From Turnera subulata (taxonomy: Eukaryota; Streptophyta; Magnoliopsida; Malpighiales; Passifloraceae), in assembly GCA_028386065.3 (NCBI GenBank), contig JAKUCV010001933.1:124001-188000 (forward strand): a stretch of DNA of 64,000 nucleotides, in the 5' to 3' direction. Both the position numbers and the translations under genes were made by a program. Shown here in pieces: positions 9,489 to 20,107 of this stretch (the first letter of the stretch is position 1; each line of letters opens with the position of its first letter). Under the pieces are notes generated by a model, which saw nothing but the letters and a program-made list of their open reading frames with translations, did not search any database and was not told the origin of the DNA.

Positions 9489-12376
9489 TCTATTATATTA
9501 TATTAAAGCAGAGACCTCAACAGGGTGAGGACACCTGGCAATTGTGGAGCTGCCAAGTGGCAAGTTTCCATTTGTAGTTTTTAGGGTTCCATTACCAACA
9601 TAATGATGCACATTCATACAAAACTAGAATGTAACTGACATTAGACATTGTAACTGACATTAGACCTTAGCAAGTTTCCAATTGCAAACATTTCATGTAT
9701 GACAGCATGTTAATGAACCCGGTGGAAGATGGCTGAAGCAATCATTAACTGTAGAATTAAGAATTTGTAACTGAAATGCTTTAAGACCATCAAAATTAAA
9801 TGGCCAATGCTCAGAATAATGCCTCAAATTAGATTAAAAAGGTTTCTGCATATTTGTGAATATATACGTTTACATTATAAACCATTGCAATTAATTGATT
9901 GCCGATTCAACAACTGTACTATACATCTGTTCAGATTTTGTGTTGAGGAAGACAAAGAGTCCAGCCCTTGGTGACCCCTTCATTGTGCCACCAGCCTTTT
10001 CCATGACCTGTTAATGAATGCATGACAATGCATTTGAAACTGCCAAAGGCAATGAATTGCCACAAAAGTGCAGGTCCCTTTTCTGCATATTGGTTCTGGG
10101 CAGTAGAAAGTCGCTTTGATTTATTGCTGCCATGAATGTGTGATGCTATATAAAACATAAAATTTTTAGCCATGCAAATCTGAAACCTGGGTTTTGGATA
10201 AACCGTTTCTTGAAAGAGCAGAAATTCTCAGATCAAAGCAGCCAAACTAAACATGTAAGGATTGCATGCAAGTAGTGTTCTGACCTTGGTTTGTTTATTG
10301 TTTTGATTTTTTGCTTGCAGGTTTCTGCTGCTCCTTCTCTGATTTTAACAATCAGAGGCTGAAGTCAAACACTTATAGGTTAAATATTGCAATCTTTTTG
10401 TTTGAGAAATACCACCAAATCAGCCAGCAATATTACAAATTTCTTAAATATTAAGCACTAATCACCACCGATCTGCAAATTAAGTAAAACAAATCCGTCT
10501 TTCTCCCTTGATTTCTTAACCTGTTTAAACAATTTTTCATTCATGATTTACAGGTACTAACGAAACAAAAGGAAAGAAACCCACAAATCTTCCATTTCTA
10601 TCCAGTCATTTCCCTCCAGTTTCAACACAAACAACCAAAACCTAGACCCAGAAGCCCCAATCCTACATTTAAAGTGAAAACAACAAAAACGACACAAAAG
10701 TCATGGCAACAAAAGACAAGAAAGGAAGAGGAGGGCGACGGCGACGGCGACGGCTACTTACCCGCAACCGGCGACGGCGGTGGCATGCACTCGAGTCTAG
10801 ACCTCGAGTTCTCCGCACCAGCACCAGTACCCGACACCACGAGTCTCCGAACCTCTCCCTTCGTCTTGATATCGGTGGCAGTGACGATGCAAGCGGCAGC
10901 AAAGGCGGTGGCGTCCTTCAATGTGCAGACGGCGGTGGCGCGATGGAGGAAAAAGGAAACAGTGATGCCGACGCGAGAGCGAAGAAGAAGAAGAGAGATG
11001 GTGGCGATTTAGGGAATTGAGAGGATAAGATTTAAGAAACGAAAAGGAAACAGGGAATGAAAGGAAGGAAGGTTGTGGTTGTAGCCGTTTAACCCACGAT
11101 TTGGGGGAGAAGAATCAGGGAGCAAATTGTGGGAGAGAGGGAGAGAAAAGAGGCTGCGGCAGCTTAGGGAAAAAAAGGAAGAAAGAAGGAAAAGGAAGGA
11201 AAAGAAAAGAAAAGAAAAACTAAGTGGGTTAGGGTTTGTGACCCGCCCAAAGCCAAAACGTGTCGTTTTTTACTTGAGATGACCAAAAAAATATAAATCA
11301 TCAAATTATATAAAATATAAATTAACATTTAAATTTAATAACTGGGATATAATTGAACTACCTAGATATAATTGTTCTACGTGGGAATTTCTTACGAAGA
11401 ACCATAACCTGAGTCATTTTGCACTGGATAATTCAGTGCACATCCTCAAACATATACAAAAAAAATACAACAAAGTTAGACCTCCCACCATAGAAATAAA
11501 TTAAAAAAATTAAAATTAAAAATAAATTTTAAAAATTAAAAGGACAAGTGAATAAATAAAAAATATTATTAAAGTATAAATATACTTAAAACATATAAAA
11601 CTCAAAATGATTTCCAAAGATGTACTTGATAATTAAAATTTATAAAAGAAGTAAAAAAGTAGATGAAATAGTTATTTTAAAATTAAAATATTTCCATAAA
11701 AATTGTGAATAATATATCCTTTTGTATAAAAATAAGTGAAATTTATGAATTCAATTGTGTTATAGAAATAAATTAAAATGAATTTATAGAATCATACAAA
11801 ACAAATAAAAACTTAAAATCTATAAAATTTTTATGTATAAAAAAGAAAAATATGAGTATATAATTAGAAAAAATTATTTTATATTCAGATATGAGAAGTA
11901 ATAAAAAGATTAGAAAGAAAATAATATAAAATGATATAGATTCAATAATAAGAAAATATTTATTAAAATCTAAAATTGAAGAAAAAATAGCCAAATACAT
12001 AAGGATTTAATTGCTACAATCTATTCCAAACAAAAATAATGCTATTTTATCAGTATTTAACTAAGATTAACTAAATATCTGTGTGCAACACAATATAAAT
12101 CAATCACCACACAAACACGTTTGTAATAATTGTGTGTTTTTAATTTTATAAGATTTTTATGTATAAAAAAGAAAAATAAGACTATATAATTAACAAAAAA
12201 ATTAAATAATAATAATTATTTTATAAAAATTGAATAATATAATATTATGATAAAAAATAAATAAATTACAAAATTAACTAAAAAACATAATAATAAATAT
12301 TAAGACAATATAAGTTCAATATCATACGCTCTATCCGCCATGCAAACCCGTGTGTAACACGGGGCAGACGGACTAG
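9489..12376 (+). mobile_element. Helitron, non-autonomous, 2,888 bp
   Basis: It starts with TC after a host A and ends CTAG before a host T, without a TSD. A perfect 7-bp stem with a 3-nt loop (CCCGTGTGTAACACGGG, 12347-12363) lies 13 nt before the end. These are the classic Helitron termini. No Rep/helicase frame is visible. The interior has an AT-rich right half with two related 60-bp segments (near 11820 and 12150). A GC-rich block at about 10720-11030 contrasts strongly and may be a captured gene fragment. Confidence 0.88.
10720..11030 (-). other. GC-rich block inside the Helitron, possible captured exon
   Basis: On the minus strand a stop-free frame reads through CTLKDATAFAAACIVTATDI and RRLVVSGTGAGAENSRSRLE up to a GGGTAAGT donor-like site near 10762. 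No ATG starts the frame. A further minus-strand open stretch near 9925-10010 (MEKAGGTMKGSPRAGLFVFL) could be another captured exon. No family is recognised; low complexity on the other strand is an alternative explanation. Confidence 0.3.
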
Positions 12377-12593
12377 TTGTAATTAAGAATAGAAATAAAT
12401 TAATAATTCCCTATACATAGTCTAAGGTCCCGGCCCCTTGAATATTGCAATGTCAATCCAAGATATAAGGCTCGTTGAATTCACTGAAATGGTGGATGAT
12501 TAATCCTCCTACCTAGGGTTGCAAAGAGCAAGTTGATCAAGTGTTTTAACCTTCATAGACTTGACAAATAATGGATAGGATTAATATACATAA

Positions 12594-13138
12594 TGATATG
12601 AAATCAAATATAGCATAACATGATCTTTATTGATTGGTATTGTTTGAGTACAATGGATGGATTGAGTACGAAGAATAGAGATCGGGAGAGAGGGGAGAGC
12701 CGAGAGAGAGAGAGTGTCCGGGTGGGAGAATGGTCCAAAAGTCCCCCTTCCTTTGATATTTTCTCTGTATATATAGTACAAGACAATGAGATTATATGGT
12801 CCACGTGTCACACGGTTATAGGTCGTAGGTGGATTTCCTTTGGATAAGCTCGGTTCCCCCGGATAAGCCGATGTAGAGGGCCTCTCGGGCCTCCAGGTTC
12901 TAGGCCTCGTCCATAGGCTCGGGTCAAGGATCTTCAAGTCAAGGGCCTCCAGGTCAAGGGCCTTCGGGTCAAGAGTACTTAGCCACGGGTCCTTGTCATC
13001 CAAGTCCACATTTTGTGGGATGTCCAGAGGTCCTGATTTCGGGGGCCTCATTCACGATCTTGGGCCTTATACATCTTTGGGCCTGGCCTCGGTTATTATC
13101 CATTGGGCCTGTTCACGGGCATAGGCCCATTTATATCA
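12594..13138. mobile_element. solo LTR, 545 bp
   Basis: It starts TGATAT and ends ATATCA, a perfect short inverted repeat with TG..CA ends. The flanks CATAA (12589-12593) and CAAAA (13139-13143) form a 5-bp TSD with one mismatch. The interior has GGGCC-rich repeats (GGGCCTCCAGG, GGGCCTTCGGG) and no coding domains. A 156-codon minus frame within it is repeat-derived. Confidence 0.75.
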
Positions 13139-13882
13139 CAAAATGATCTCATTGACTCGGGCTAGCTAATAGAGAAGATTAAAAAGGAAAATATGCAGGC
13201 CGTTGCTCGCAGTGAAACTTCCATTGGTCGTGGGTGTTTGTTTTTATAGCGCCAGATTTATTTGCTCGAACTTGGTGGGTCCTAATGCATCCATTAATTC
13301 CAACCATAGAAAGTGCTAACTAGCTAGTAGCTATGGCATATGCATTTCCATGAAGCTTGGAAAGTGTCTTTGAGAGGGTGCAGACAAAACTTCACTTCTT
13401 GCTGGGGGAAAAAATTGAGTATCCACGAGGTTTAAAAAAGAAGAAAATTTTCACATTTTGTCTTATTTTGAATACTACGGGACTCGACGGCAGCTGATGC
13501 TTTTCATTTGGAGACCAGGTCAGGGGCATATGACAATTTCGCAAAGAAATGTGCACGACTAGTTCAGTCCTATGATAGTAATTAATACTAAGAATAATAA
13601 TAATACTTCATGCTTAAAGTTTTATGGATGCAAACCTTGATAGATTAGATCAGTTGGTTGTAATTGTTCTACTACTCATCTTTTCTCCCAGCAAAAAGAA
13701 AATGCTAAATTTGTTCCGCCACTAATTGGTTGTCATAAATTTGTGGTCATTATGTTATACTCCAATTATATATTTTTTCCACTACATAACTATGGGCCTA
13801 CTATTATTGTCCCAATTAGCATGGAAGCATTAGAGGCCAAAATGGAATGTAGGATTAATGCTAATCTCTAGCCTAGATTTCA
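13139..13882. other. intergenic spacer
   Basis: AT-rich, no gene or bounded repeat recognised. Confidence 0.3.
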
Positions 13883-13898
13883 TTGGAATATGTTGTTT

Positions 13899-14131
13899 TT
13901 TTTTTATACTAATGAGTATCCCAGCTCGACAAGCCAGACTAATCTCATCCGTGGCTCGACACCCAATCTCGCTTCCCGGGCTTTTAGCCTAAGACCACGA
14001 GCGAGGTCCAACATATTTAACCACTCCCAACAGGTGCATTTTCCATACCTCCACGTTTCTCCGGATCGAACCCGGGACGTGTGAGTTAAGGGGCCGCAGC
14101 ATGCTGGACCACTGAGCCAACACCTTGTTGG
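13899..14131 (-). mobile_element. tRNA-derived SINE with 16-bp TSD
   Basis: Direct repeats TTGGAATATGTTGTTT at 13883-13898 and 14132-14147 flank the body. The T-run at the left is the poly(A) tail of a minus-strand insert. Minus-strand TTGGCTCAGTGGTCCAGC is an A box and GGGTTCGATCC a B box, in the right order near the right-hand (5') end. Confidence 0.85.
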
Positions 14132-14147
14132 TTGGAATATGTTGTTT

Positions 14148-14988
14148 AGATAACTGATATGTATTAAATTAAGATGACTTGGCAAATAAAAAAGGAAACT
14201 TGATGTACCATGTAGGATTTGACATGGTACAACTGGAGCACCATATAATTTCTGCCTTTGGAGATAAAGATTTGATGGTGTAGAAGATTTTAATTACAAC
14301 TATTTATTGGCACAATTTTCTATGGGATTATTTTTCCATACGCCCCCAAAGAGAATTTTGTTTTATATGAATATAATGCCCAACATATGATATTTTGTCC
14401 GAAACTAATAATACACACGCGACACACCTTTATTTATCTTTATTATTCTTAATCTTTGCGAGCAGAAAGAAATAACTCACTGACACTTCTCAAAAGAAAA
14501 AAAAATTGGTCCATTGGGTAGTTAACTTAAGGTGTCTACAATAAGGTCCCTCCTTATCGTAGGGCAATTAAATCATGCTCATTGTCTTTATTGGAATTGT
14601 GCCTTAAAAGCCATTCGATTTGTGCGGCCAAGGAGCAGACAGCATCTATGGTCCCCGGCCATTTTATTTTTGTGCCGATAGAAGGTTTAAACAGATTTTC
14701 TATTTTTTTTTTTTGTGGAATAACCTTAACAACATGATTAGATTGAATTCATTTGAGGAAGAAGATACTTAAACCGATCTAAATATCATGTTTTCTATTA
14801 TCTAGACATATGGGAGGGAAATATTTAGCACAAATAACAAAGATAGGAATAAATTTGAACAAAGCTATCTTAGTTTTCTAAACTGAAAATTTGATTGAAA
14901 CAAAAATTGTCTAATAAAACCGAAGTTTTGCTAGTGTTCAATAAATTGAAAGTTGAAACAATTCGACCTTATGCCTTATGCTTATAAC
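14148..14988. other. intergenic spacer
   Basis: AT-rich; no gene, RNA gene or bounded element recognised. ATATAATGCCCAACATATGA near 14370 weakly echoes the duplicated segment at 9380-9410. Confidence 0.3.
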
Positions 14989-15217
14989 TGGGGCTGCAAA
15001 TTAGCAGAATTATTCTCAGCACCATAATAGTTGGTTACCTTAACGAGAACCTTGAACTTTCTTATTAAAAACTCGAAGTTTAATGATTCGAGCTGAGCTT
15101 GTTGAAGTTGATTGACTCGTTTAATTCATAAACTTAGCTTGTTTAAGCTCAATAAAAAGCCCGCGAGAGCTTCGTCCTACTTTTAAAAAATTTAAAGTTC
15201 ATAAACTTAATTTAGAT

Positions 15218-17649
15218 TGTAACAGCCCGAGTGAAAATTTATATTTTACTGGGACTGTAAAAACGCTTTGTACAGTAATTTATCATGTAAAAATAATCTT
15301 GGGTTCCGAAACCGACCCTTACCCCACGCTCGGGATTTTTCTGCGGATTTTACGGACCAAAGTTGGAATTTTTCGGGTCCAGGAATCTTCAGAAAAGTCA
15401 GGCTTAACCTCGAATTAACGGACCAGAAATAAGTCAAGGGGGTATTATTGATATTTTCTGGTCCGGACGGGACACGACTGCATAATGCAGCCGCCTTCTC
15501 CTGTGTGCCCATGAGCTGCCTCTATACTGAACGTGACCCTGCATGTTTTATTTTTGGCCCGTACCCACCTTCACCTGTAAGAAACTCAACTTCATTCTTC
15601 ACTGCGTGCAACCCTCTACCAGCTTCCTTCCTTGTTTTCCTGCAAACAATCAGTACAACCTCTTTCAGTAGCCATCTTTCCGCTGCAAAAAAAAACAAAA
15701 AAACACAACAAAACATAACACACACACACAAAGGCCCTAGACGCCGTCGTTTGGGGTACCAAACACCACCCCCATCTTCTTTTTCTTCCCCGACGCCGCC
15801 ACCACCCGAGAACCACCGAGCACCGCCACCTCCTCTCGTCCTCTACTCGCGACAAGCAGTCACCTGCAACCAGCAGCCGCCGTCGCGCCGCTTCTCTGTT
15901 GCAAGTCACTGTCCACCCACGCTGCTGACGCACCACCAACGACAGAGACCCGGCGACCCGATTAGGAGTTGGGTTCATCGCCGACGACTCTTCCTCCGCC
16001 CGGTCCGTCACCAACCTGCTGCGTGTTGCCACCGGGAGTCACCTGCAGACCAAGCCGCGCCGCCCTCGCCTCCTTCCTCGCCGTCGTCTCACTCGATCCA
16101 CGCCCCGTTCGTAGCGCCGCCGATGCATAGGTGAGTAACCCGTTTTGAAAACGGGTGTATGGATGGGTTGAAGATGACCCGAATACCAGGGTCGCGGGTC
16201 GACCCGGCTGTGCAAGTGGGTCAGTGGGCTGAATGAGTTGTTTGGTCTTGGGCTAGGCCTTGGGCTAGCGGGCTGCGCACGGGCCTGCTCACGCGGGCCT
16301 GCTGCTGGTCTTGGCAGCCTTGGCACCTGGGCCTGTCCTTGGGCCTTGTCCTGGGCTGAAAAGCTTGGCCCAGTCCGTTTTAAAAGAAATAAAATCTGGA
16401 AAATAATAATTATGGGAATAATCTGGAAAATATGAGAAAATAGTATATGGATATTAAATGGAAATATTTACTTTGGAATATATATACATGGTAAATAATA
16501 ATAATTTTGGAAAGTACATACTCAAGGAAATAAAAATGGAAAGGGTATTATCAAAATAAATATGTACCGGAATAATAACCGGATATAATTATAGTAGAAT
16601 ATTACCGGCCTATGTAATTAAATGGTGAATTATGACGATAATGGGAATAACTCGGGGAAGTACCGAGTAGGACCAGTAATTATTTTTACGGCTTACAGTA
16701 ATAGTCGAGCATTTGCATATCATCTTATATGTGCATAAACTGTTGTTTAATATAGGAATTGATAACGAGCAGTACCCTGAAAAGCCTGAGCCGGAACACT
16801 TCGAGGACTATCAAGAATAGGAAATCGGCTAAGGTGAGGATAAGTAAATATTTATATACTGCCATAGTCCAAGTTGCTGTTGTGTTATATGCTTGAATAA
16901 TTCTTTATGGCTGTGAATAGTTGTTGTGAGATGAAATTAATTGTTATTTGTTGCCATTGATGTTGCTGAATTGATGCTACTGTTGATGTTATTGGTAATA
17001 TTAGAAATGTGGTATTAGTAGGTTATTTCTGTTGTTGTTGGCTGTGGAAATTGTGAGAGTAGAGTTCCGAGGGTACTGGTTTGAGTAATCTTGTATTATT
17101 CAGACGAGCGGAGAGACCATGAGCCTGCTCGGGATAATGAGAGAATGGAGGATAATAGGAATCAAGTAAATAGAAATAATAAACTGGACACACTTAGACA
17201 TCTAGTAATCACAGTTAAATATTGGAATAGCCAGATGGTAGTCTTATTTTTATGGTGCTGGGGGAGAGTGTGCTTGGGGGTCTGCTCCCTGTCTGTACCA
17301 ATTTTTATTTTAGGCGCTGAGGGAGAGTGTGCTTGGGGTCTGCTCCCTGTCTGTGCCAGTTTTACGTGGAGGTACCAGGGCGGGGTCCACGGGCTAGCTA
17401 GCTTGACTACCAGGCGACGGCCATCATTTAACTAGTGATAGGGGCCCTGATAATAAAATTGGCGTAGTGTGTCTAGAATCACAGAGTGTGTCATTTAGGG
17501 TTCGTATGAACCTTAAGTAATTGCTGTTGATGTGACTTGGATTATCTATGGTTGTTGTGTATGTATATTTGCCTATGGATTTTCCCCGGTGAGCACTTCG
17601 GACTCACCCCTCTCCTGCGTGACCTGGTCACATAGTTTGATTATGCGTA
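15218..17649 (+). mobile_element. long LTR of the TGTAACA family, 3'-truncated
   Basis: It begins TGTAACAGCCCG and shares ordered blocks, in opposite orientation, with 23908-26530 and 43545-46499. These are a TTTTTCGGGTCCAGGAAT block, a TTTTCTGGTCCGGACGGG block, a GC-rich exon-like block with a GTGAGT donor (near 16132), a block near 16756-16830, and GTGAGCnCTTCGGACTCACCCC near 17592. The other LTR end is missing by roughly 290-350 bp. It is flanked by a 22-bp direct repeat (15196-15217 and 17650-17671). No gag-pol domain is present. A 228-codon Pro/His-rich frame at 15448-16134 lies in the GC-rich leader and is probably not a gene. Confidence 0.7.
17254..17359 (+). repeat. two tandem copies of a stem-loop unit inside the truncated LTR
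   Basis: Two units of about 60 bp, near 17254 and 17314, each contain GGGAGAGTGTGCTTGGGG then TCTGCTCCCTGTCTGT. GGGAG and CTCCC can pair. The position within the LTR corresponds to the hairpin arrays of the two other family members. Confidence 0.6.
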
Positions 17650-18090
17650 GTTCATAAACTTAATTTAGATGGATTGAATCTCAAATGATAAGTAACTTAA
17701 TTATGTCTTAATTACCGAGTGAAGATTATTATCTTGTTTCAGATCTTTAAAATTATTAATTAATTTGCAATAAATACCAAATTGTTAAGTATTTGTCAAT
17801 TTGTCTTATGCCTAAAAAGTTAAATAAAGGTGAGAACATGCTTGTTCAAAACAAAATGGAAATATTATGAATGAACGAATTACCTTCTAATTATCAATTT
17901 AGTTCATTTATAACTTAATAAGACTTACTAGGAGAGCCGAGCCTGAACTGAATATTTAAAATTTGAGACGAACGCGAACCAAATTTGATTTTAGATAAAT
18001 TCATACAAGCGGAGCCTGAAACGTTAAAAAGCTCGACTCATTTGTGCCCCTTGCTCGAAACAATTTTCACCTGCAAAATAAAAGAGGGAT

Positions 18091-19647
18091 TTAATGCTTG
18101 GCAATCCTTTTTTCAGATGGGACGACAGAGTCTTGGATTACTTCGGCACTCAAGCAACCTATGGAGTGCATTTCACGGTGCCCATGGCCGCTCTTGTTTG
18201 GTGTGGGTGCATGGATGATCTGGAAGGCACGCAATGAGCTCATTTTCCAACATCAAGGACAGCAGGAGGATCCCAGGAGTGTAGCAGAGAGAATACTTGC
18301 CTATGCTTTCTAGGTGTGGCGTGAGCAGTCCCAGTCGGAGCAGGCTAGTCTACATCCAACCTCTCGGGAGATCTTTGTTGGCTGGGAACCCCGACACCGG
18401 ATTGGATAAAAATCAACACGGATGGTGCGGTCTGTCACAGCTCTTGGCGTATAGGAGCTGGGGGAGTATTCAGGGACTCGGCTGGGAAGTGAGTATTGGG
18501 GTTTACACATCGTCTACCACCATGTACCCCCTTCCTTGCCGAGATATGGGCATTCTATGACGCTTTATGCCTCGCATGGAGTTCTAGGGCCTGTTTAGAA
18601 TAGTTCTCTCTTTTCTATTTTCAAACATAGTTTTAAAGACAAGTTTTAAAAATTATTTTCAGAAGAAACCAAACTCTGAAAAATTTATTTGGATTAAAAT
18701 TTTAAGAAATACTACATATGGGGAGATCAATTATTCATCTTCTCCTACACAGTTCTTCTTTTCCTCCATCCCCATACCCCTGACCTCAACCAAATTTCAA
18801 TTAAGTGAAAGTGCTAAAAAAAACTCGTCGCCCTTAACTCTTACAAACGAGCCACCAAGAATGAGTGCTCATCTAATTAGCGAATCACCACTGAAACTTT
18901 GAAGCCTAATCTTGGTATGAAACTCCATCTTTTTCCTCTTTGAATTGACTCCCAAGAAAGGTATAGTGGAAGCAATGGACTCTGCTCTACCAGCACAACG
19001 ATGAGGAGTAGAAGAGGAAGAGAATGAGCTGGATCTAAAGGATTTGGATGGCTAGGATATGGATGACTACGGTAGAGAGTGGTGGTTGGAGAAGATGACA
19101 ATCACTTTTCTTTTTACAAAATTGCCACCGGTTGGTTTTGAAAATACTGGAAACATCATTTTATTGTTTCTAAATTTTTGTTCTCAAAATCAGATTTGAG
19201 AAAATTATTTTCAAAACCAAGTCTTAAAAACACCCCACCAAACAAGATTTTGGATTTTTGAAAACAATGAAAACAAAAAATTTGTTTTCAAAACCTGTTT
19301 CAAACAGGCCCCTAGTTTTCCCCGGGTGGTGGTTGAGGTGGATAATTTGGATGTTGTTTCCCTCCTTAACTACAGTACCCCCTCCCGGATTGATCATCTT
19401 CCGCTGATGGAGTGCGTGTGTGAGATGCTTCGACGGTCCAGCATGTCTTTCGCGAGGCGAATATGGTGGCAGACTTGCTAGCCAAGACGAGCCTCTCCCT
19501 TGATTTTGCTTTAGTCTCAGCAGACACACCTCCGCAGTATTGTATGAATCAGCTCTTGCTTGATGCCTCGGGGGCACAGATCCTCCGGGAATTTTTTATC
19601 CTCCGGGAATTTTTTATTTAACTCGTCTTTAGCATCCCTTTTATACC
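18091..19647 (+). mobile_element. 5'-truncated LINE (RNase H region) with nested MITE
   Basis: Direct repeats ATAAAAGAGGGAT at 18078-18090 and 19648-19660 are the TSD. Broken frames read the C-terminal part of a plant LINE ORF2. A tryptophan-rich linker has GAWMIWKARNELIFQHQ, then the RNase H start DWIKINTDGAV and RIGAGGVFRDSAGK, interrupted by a TGA. After the nested MITE the domain resumes (VVVEVDNLDVVSLLNYS; then, after a frame change, REANMVADLLAKTS). Stops and frameshifts show it is dead. Confidence 0.8.
18587..19311. mobile_element. PIF/Harbinger-like MITE, 725 bp, inside the LINE
   Basis: The ends GGGCCTGTTT and AAACAGGCCC are inverted repeats flanked by CTA on both sides (18584-18586, 19312-19314), a 3-bp TSD. 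The sub-terminal regions (AAAACAAnnTTTT, GTTTTAAAGAC / AAGTCTTAAAAAC) are also inverted. It splits the LINE RNase H reading frame. The GGGCCTGTTTG end is typical of Harbinger/Tourist MITEs; CTA instead of TWA is slightly unusual. Confidence 0.65.
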
Positions 19648-19660
19648 ATAAAAGAGGGAT

Positions 19661-20107
19661 CTAGGTAGGGCCCACAAACAGCAAGCGATAACTATGCCTG
19701 TGTGTTGGCTATATTCCCTACTTGAACAGCTAGTCTCGTTTTGGTATCTTCTTTGAGAATCTGCAGTTTGCCATACGGATACATATACATACAGGGTGTC
19801 GAAACTAACATACGTATAAGTATAAACTAATATTGTATGGACAAATACAAAAACCGCATATAATATATTGACTGCCTCATTAATCTTTTTCTTTTTTCCT
19901 TATGTAAGTACTGTTCTATATTATATCCTTATTAGTACAAGTCTGCACACATATTTTAACATTTTTACTACATACCTTCCGCCTATAAATGCATACTCTT
20001 CTCTCATTCCAAACCCACCTTAGTTAGTTTCCATCTCTCATTTTCCTCAATATACACCTGTGATTAAGTCTATATAACACCTCGGCTAATTAAGAGAGAG
20101 GAGAGAT
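19661..20107 (+). promoter_or_regulatory. promoter and 5' UTR of the BAHD gene
   Basis: TATAAAT at 19984-19990 lies 118 bp before the ATG at 20108, a normal plant TATA position with a start site near 20015-20020. A CT-rich leader (CATCTCTCATTTTCCTC) and GAGAGAGGAGAG precede the ATG. No specific operator is claimed. Confidence 0.6.

Larger units (their letters stand above)
14989..18052. mobile_element. probable hAT-type MITE carrying a nested truncated LTR
   Basis: Left end GGGGCTGCAAAT and right end ATTTGTGCCCC are imperfect inverted repeats of the type seen in hAT MITEs. The interior outside 15218-17649 is rich in GAGCTGAGCTTG and GCTCGACTC words. I could not show an 8-bp TSD, so limits are approximate. 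Confidence 0.45.

Noticed and set aside
12581..13051. 156-codon minus-strand open frame
   Set aside because: It lies within the solo LTR, and its LDPKALDLEALDLK-like reiteration reflects the DNA repeats.
14060..14125. tRNA gene suggested by A and B boxes
   Set aside because: Same reason: SINE with 16-bp TSD, no anticodon stem.
15448..16134. 228-codon Pro/His-rich frame
   Set aside because: Located in the GC-rich leader of a long LTR; the equivalent frames in sister copies are not homologous.
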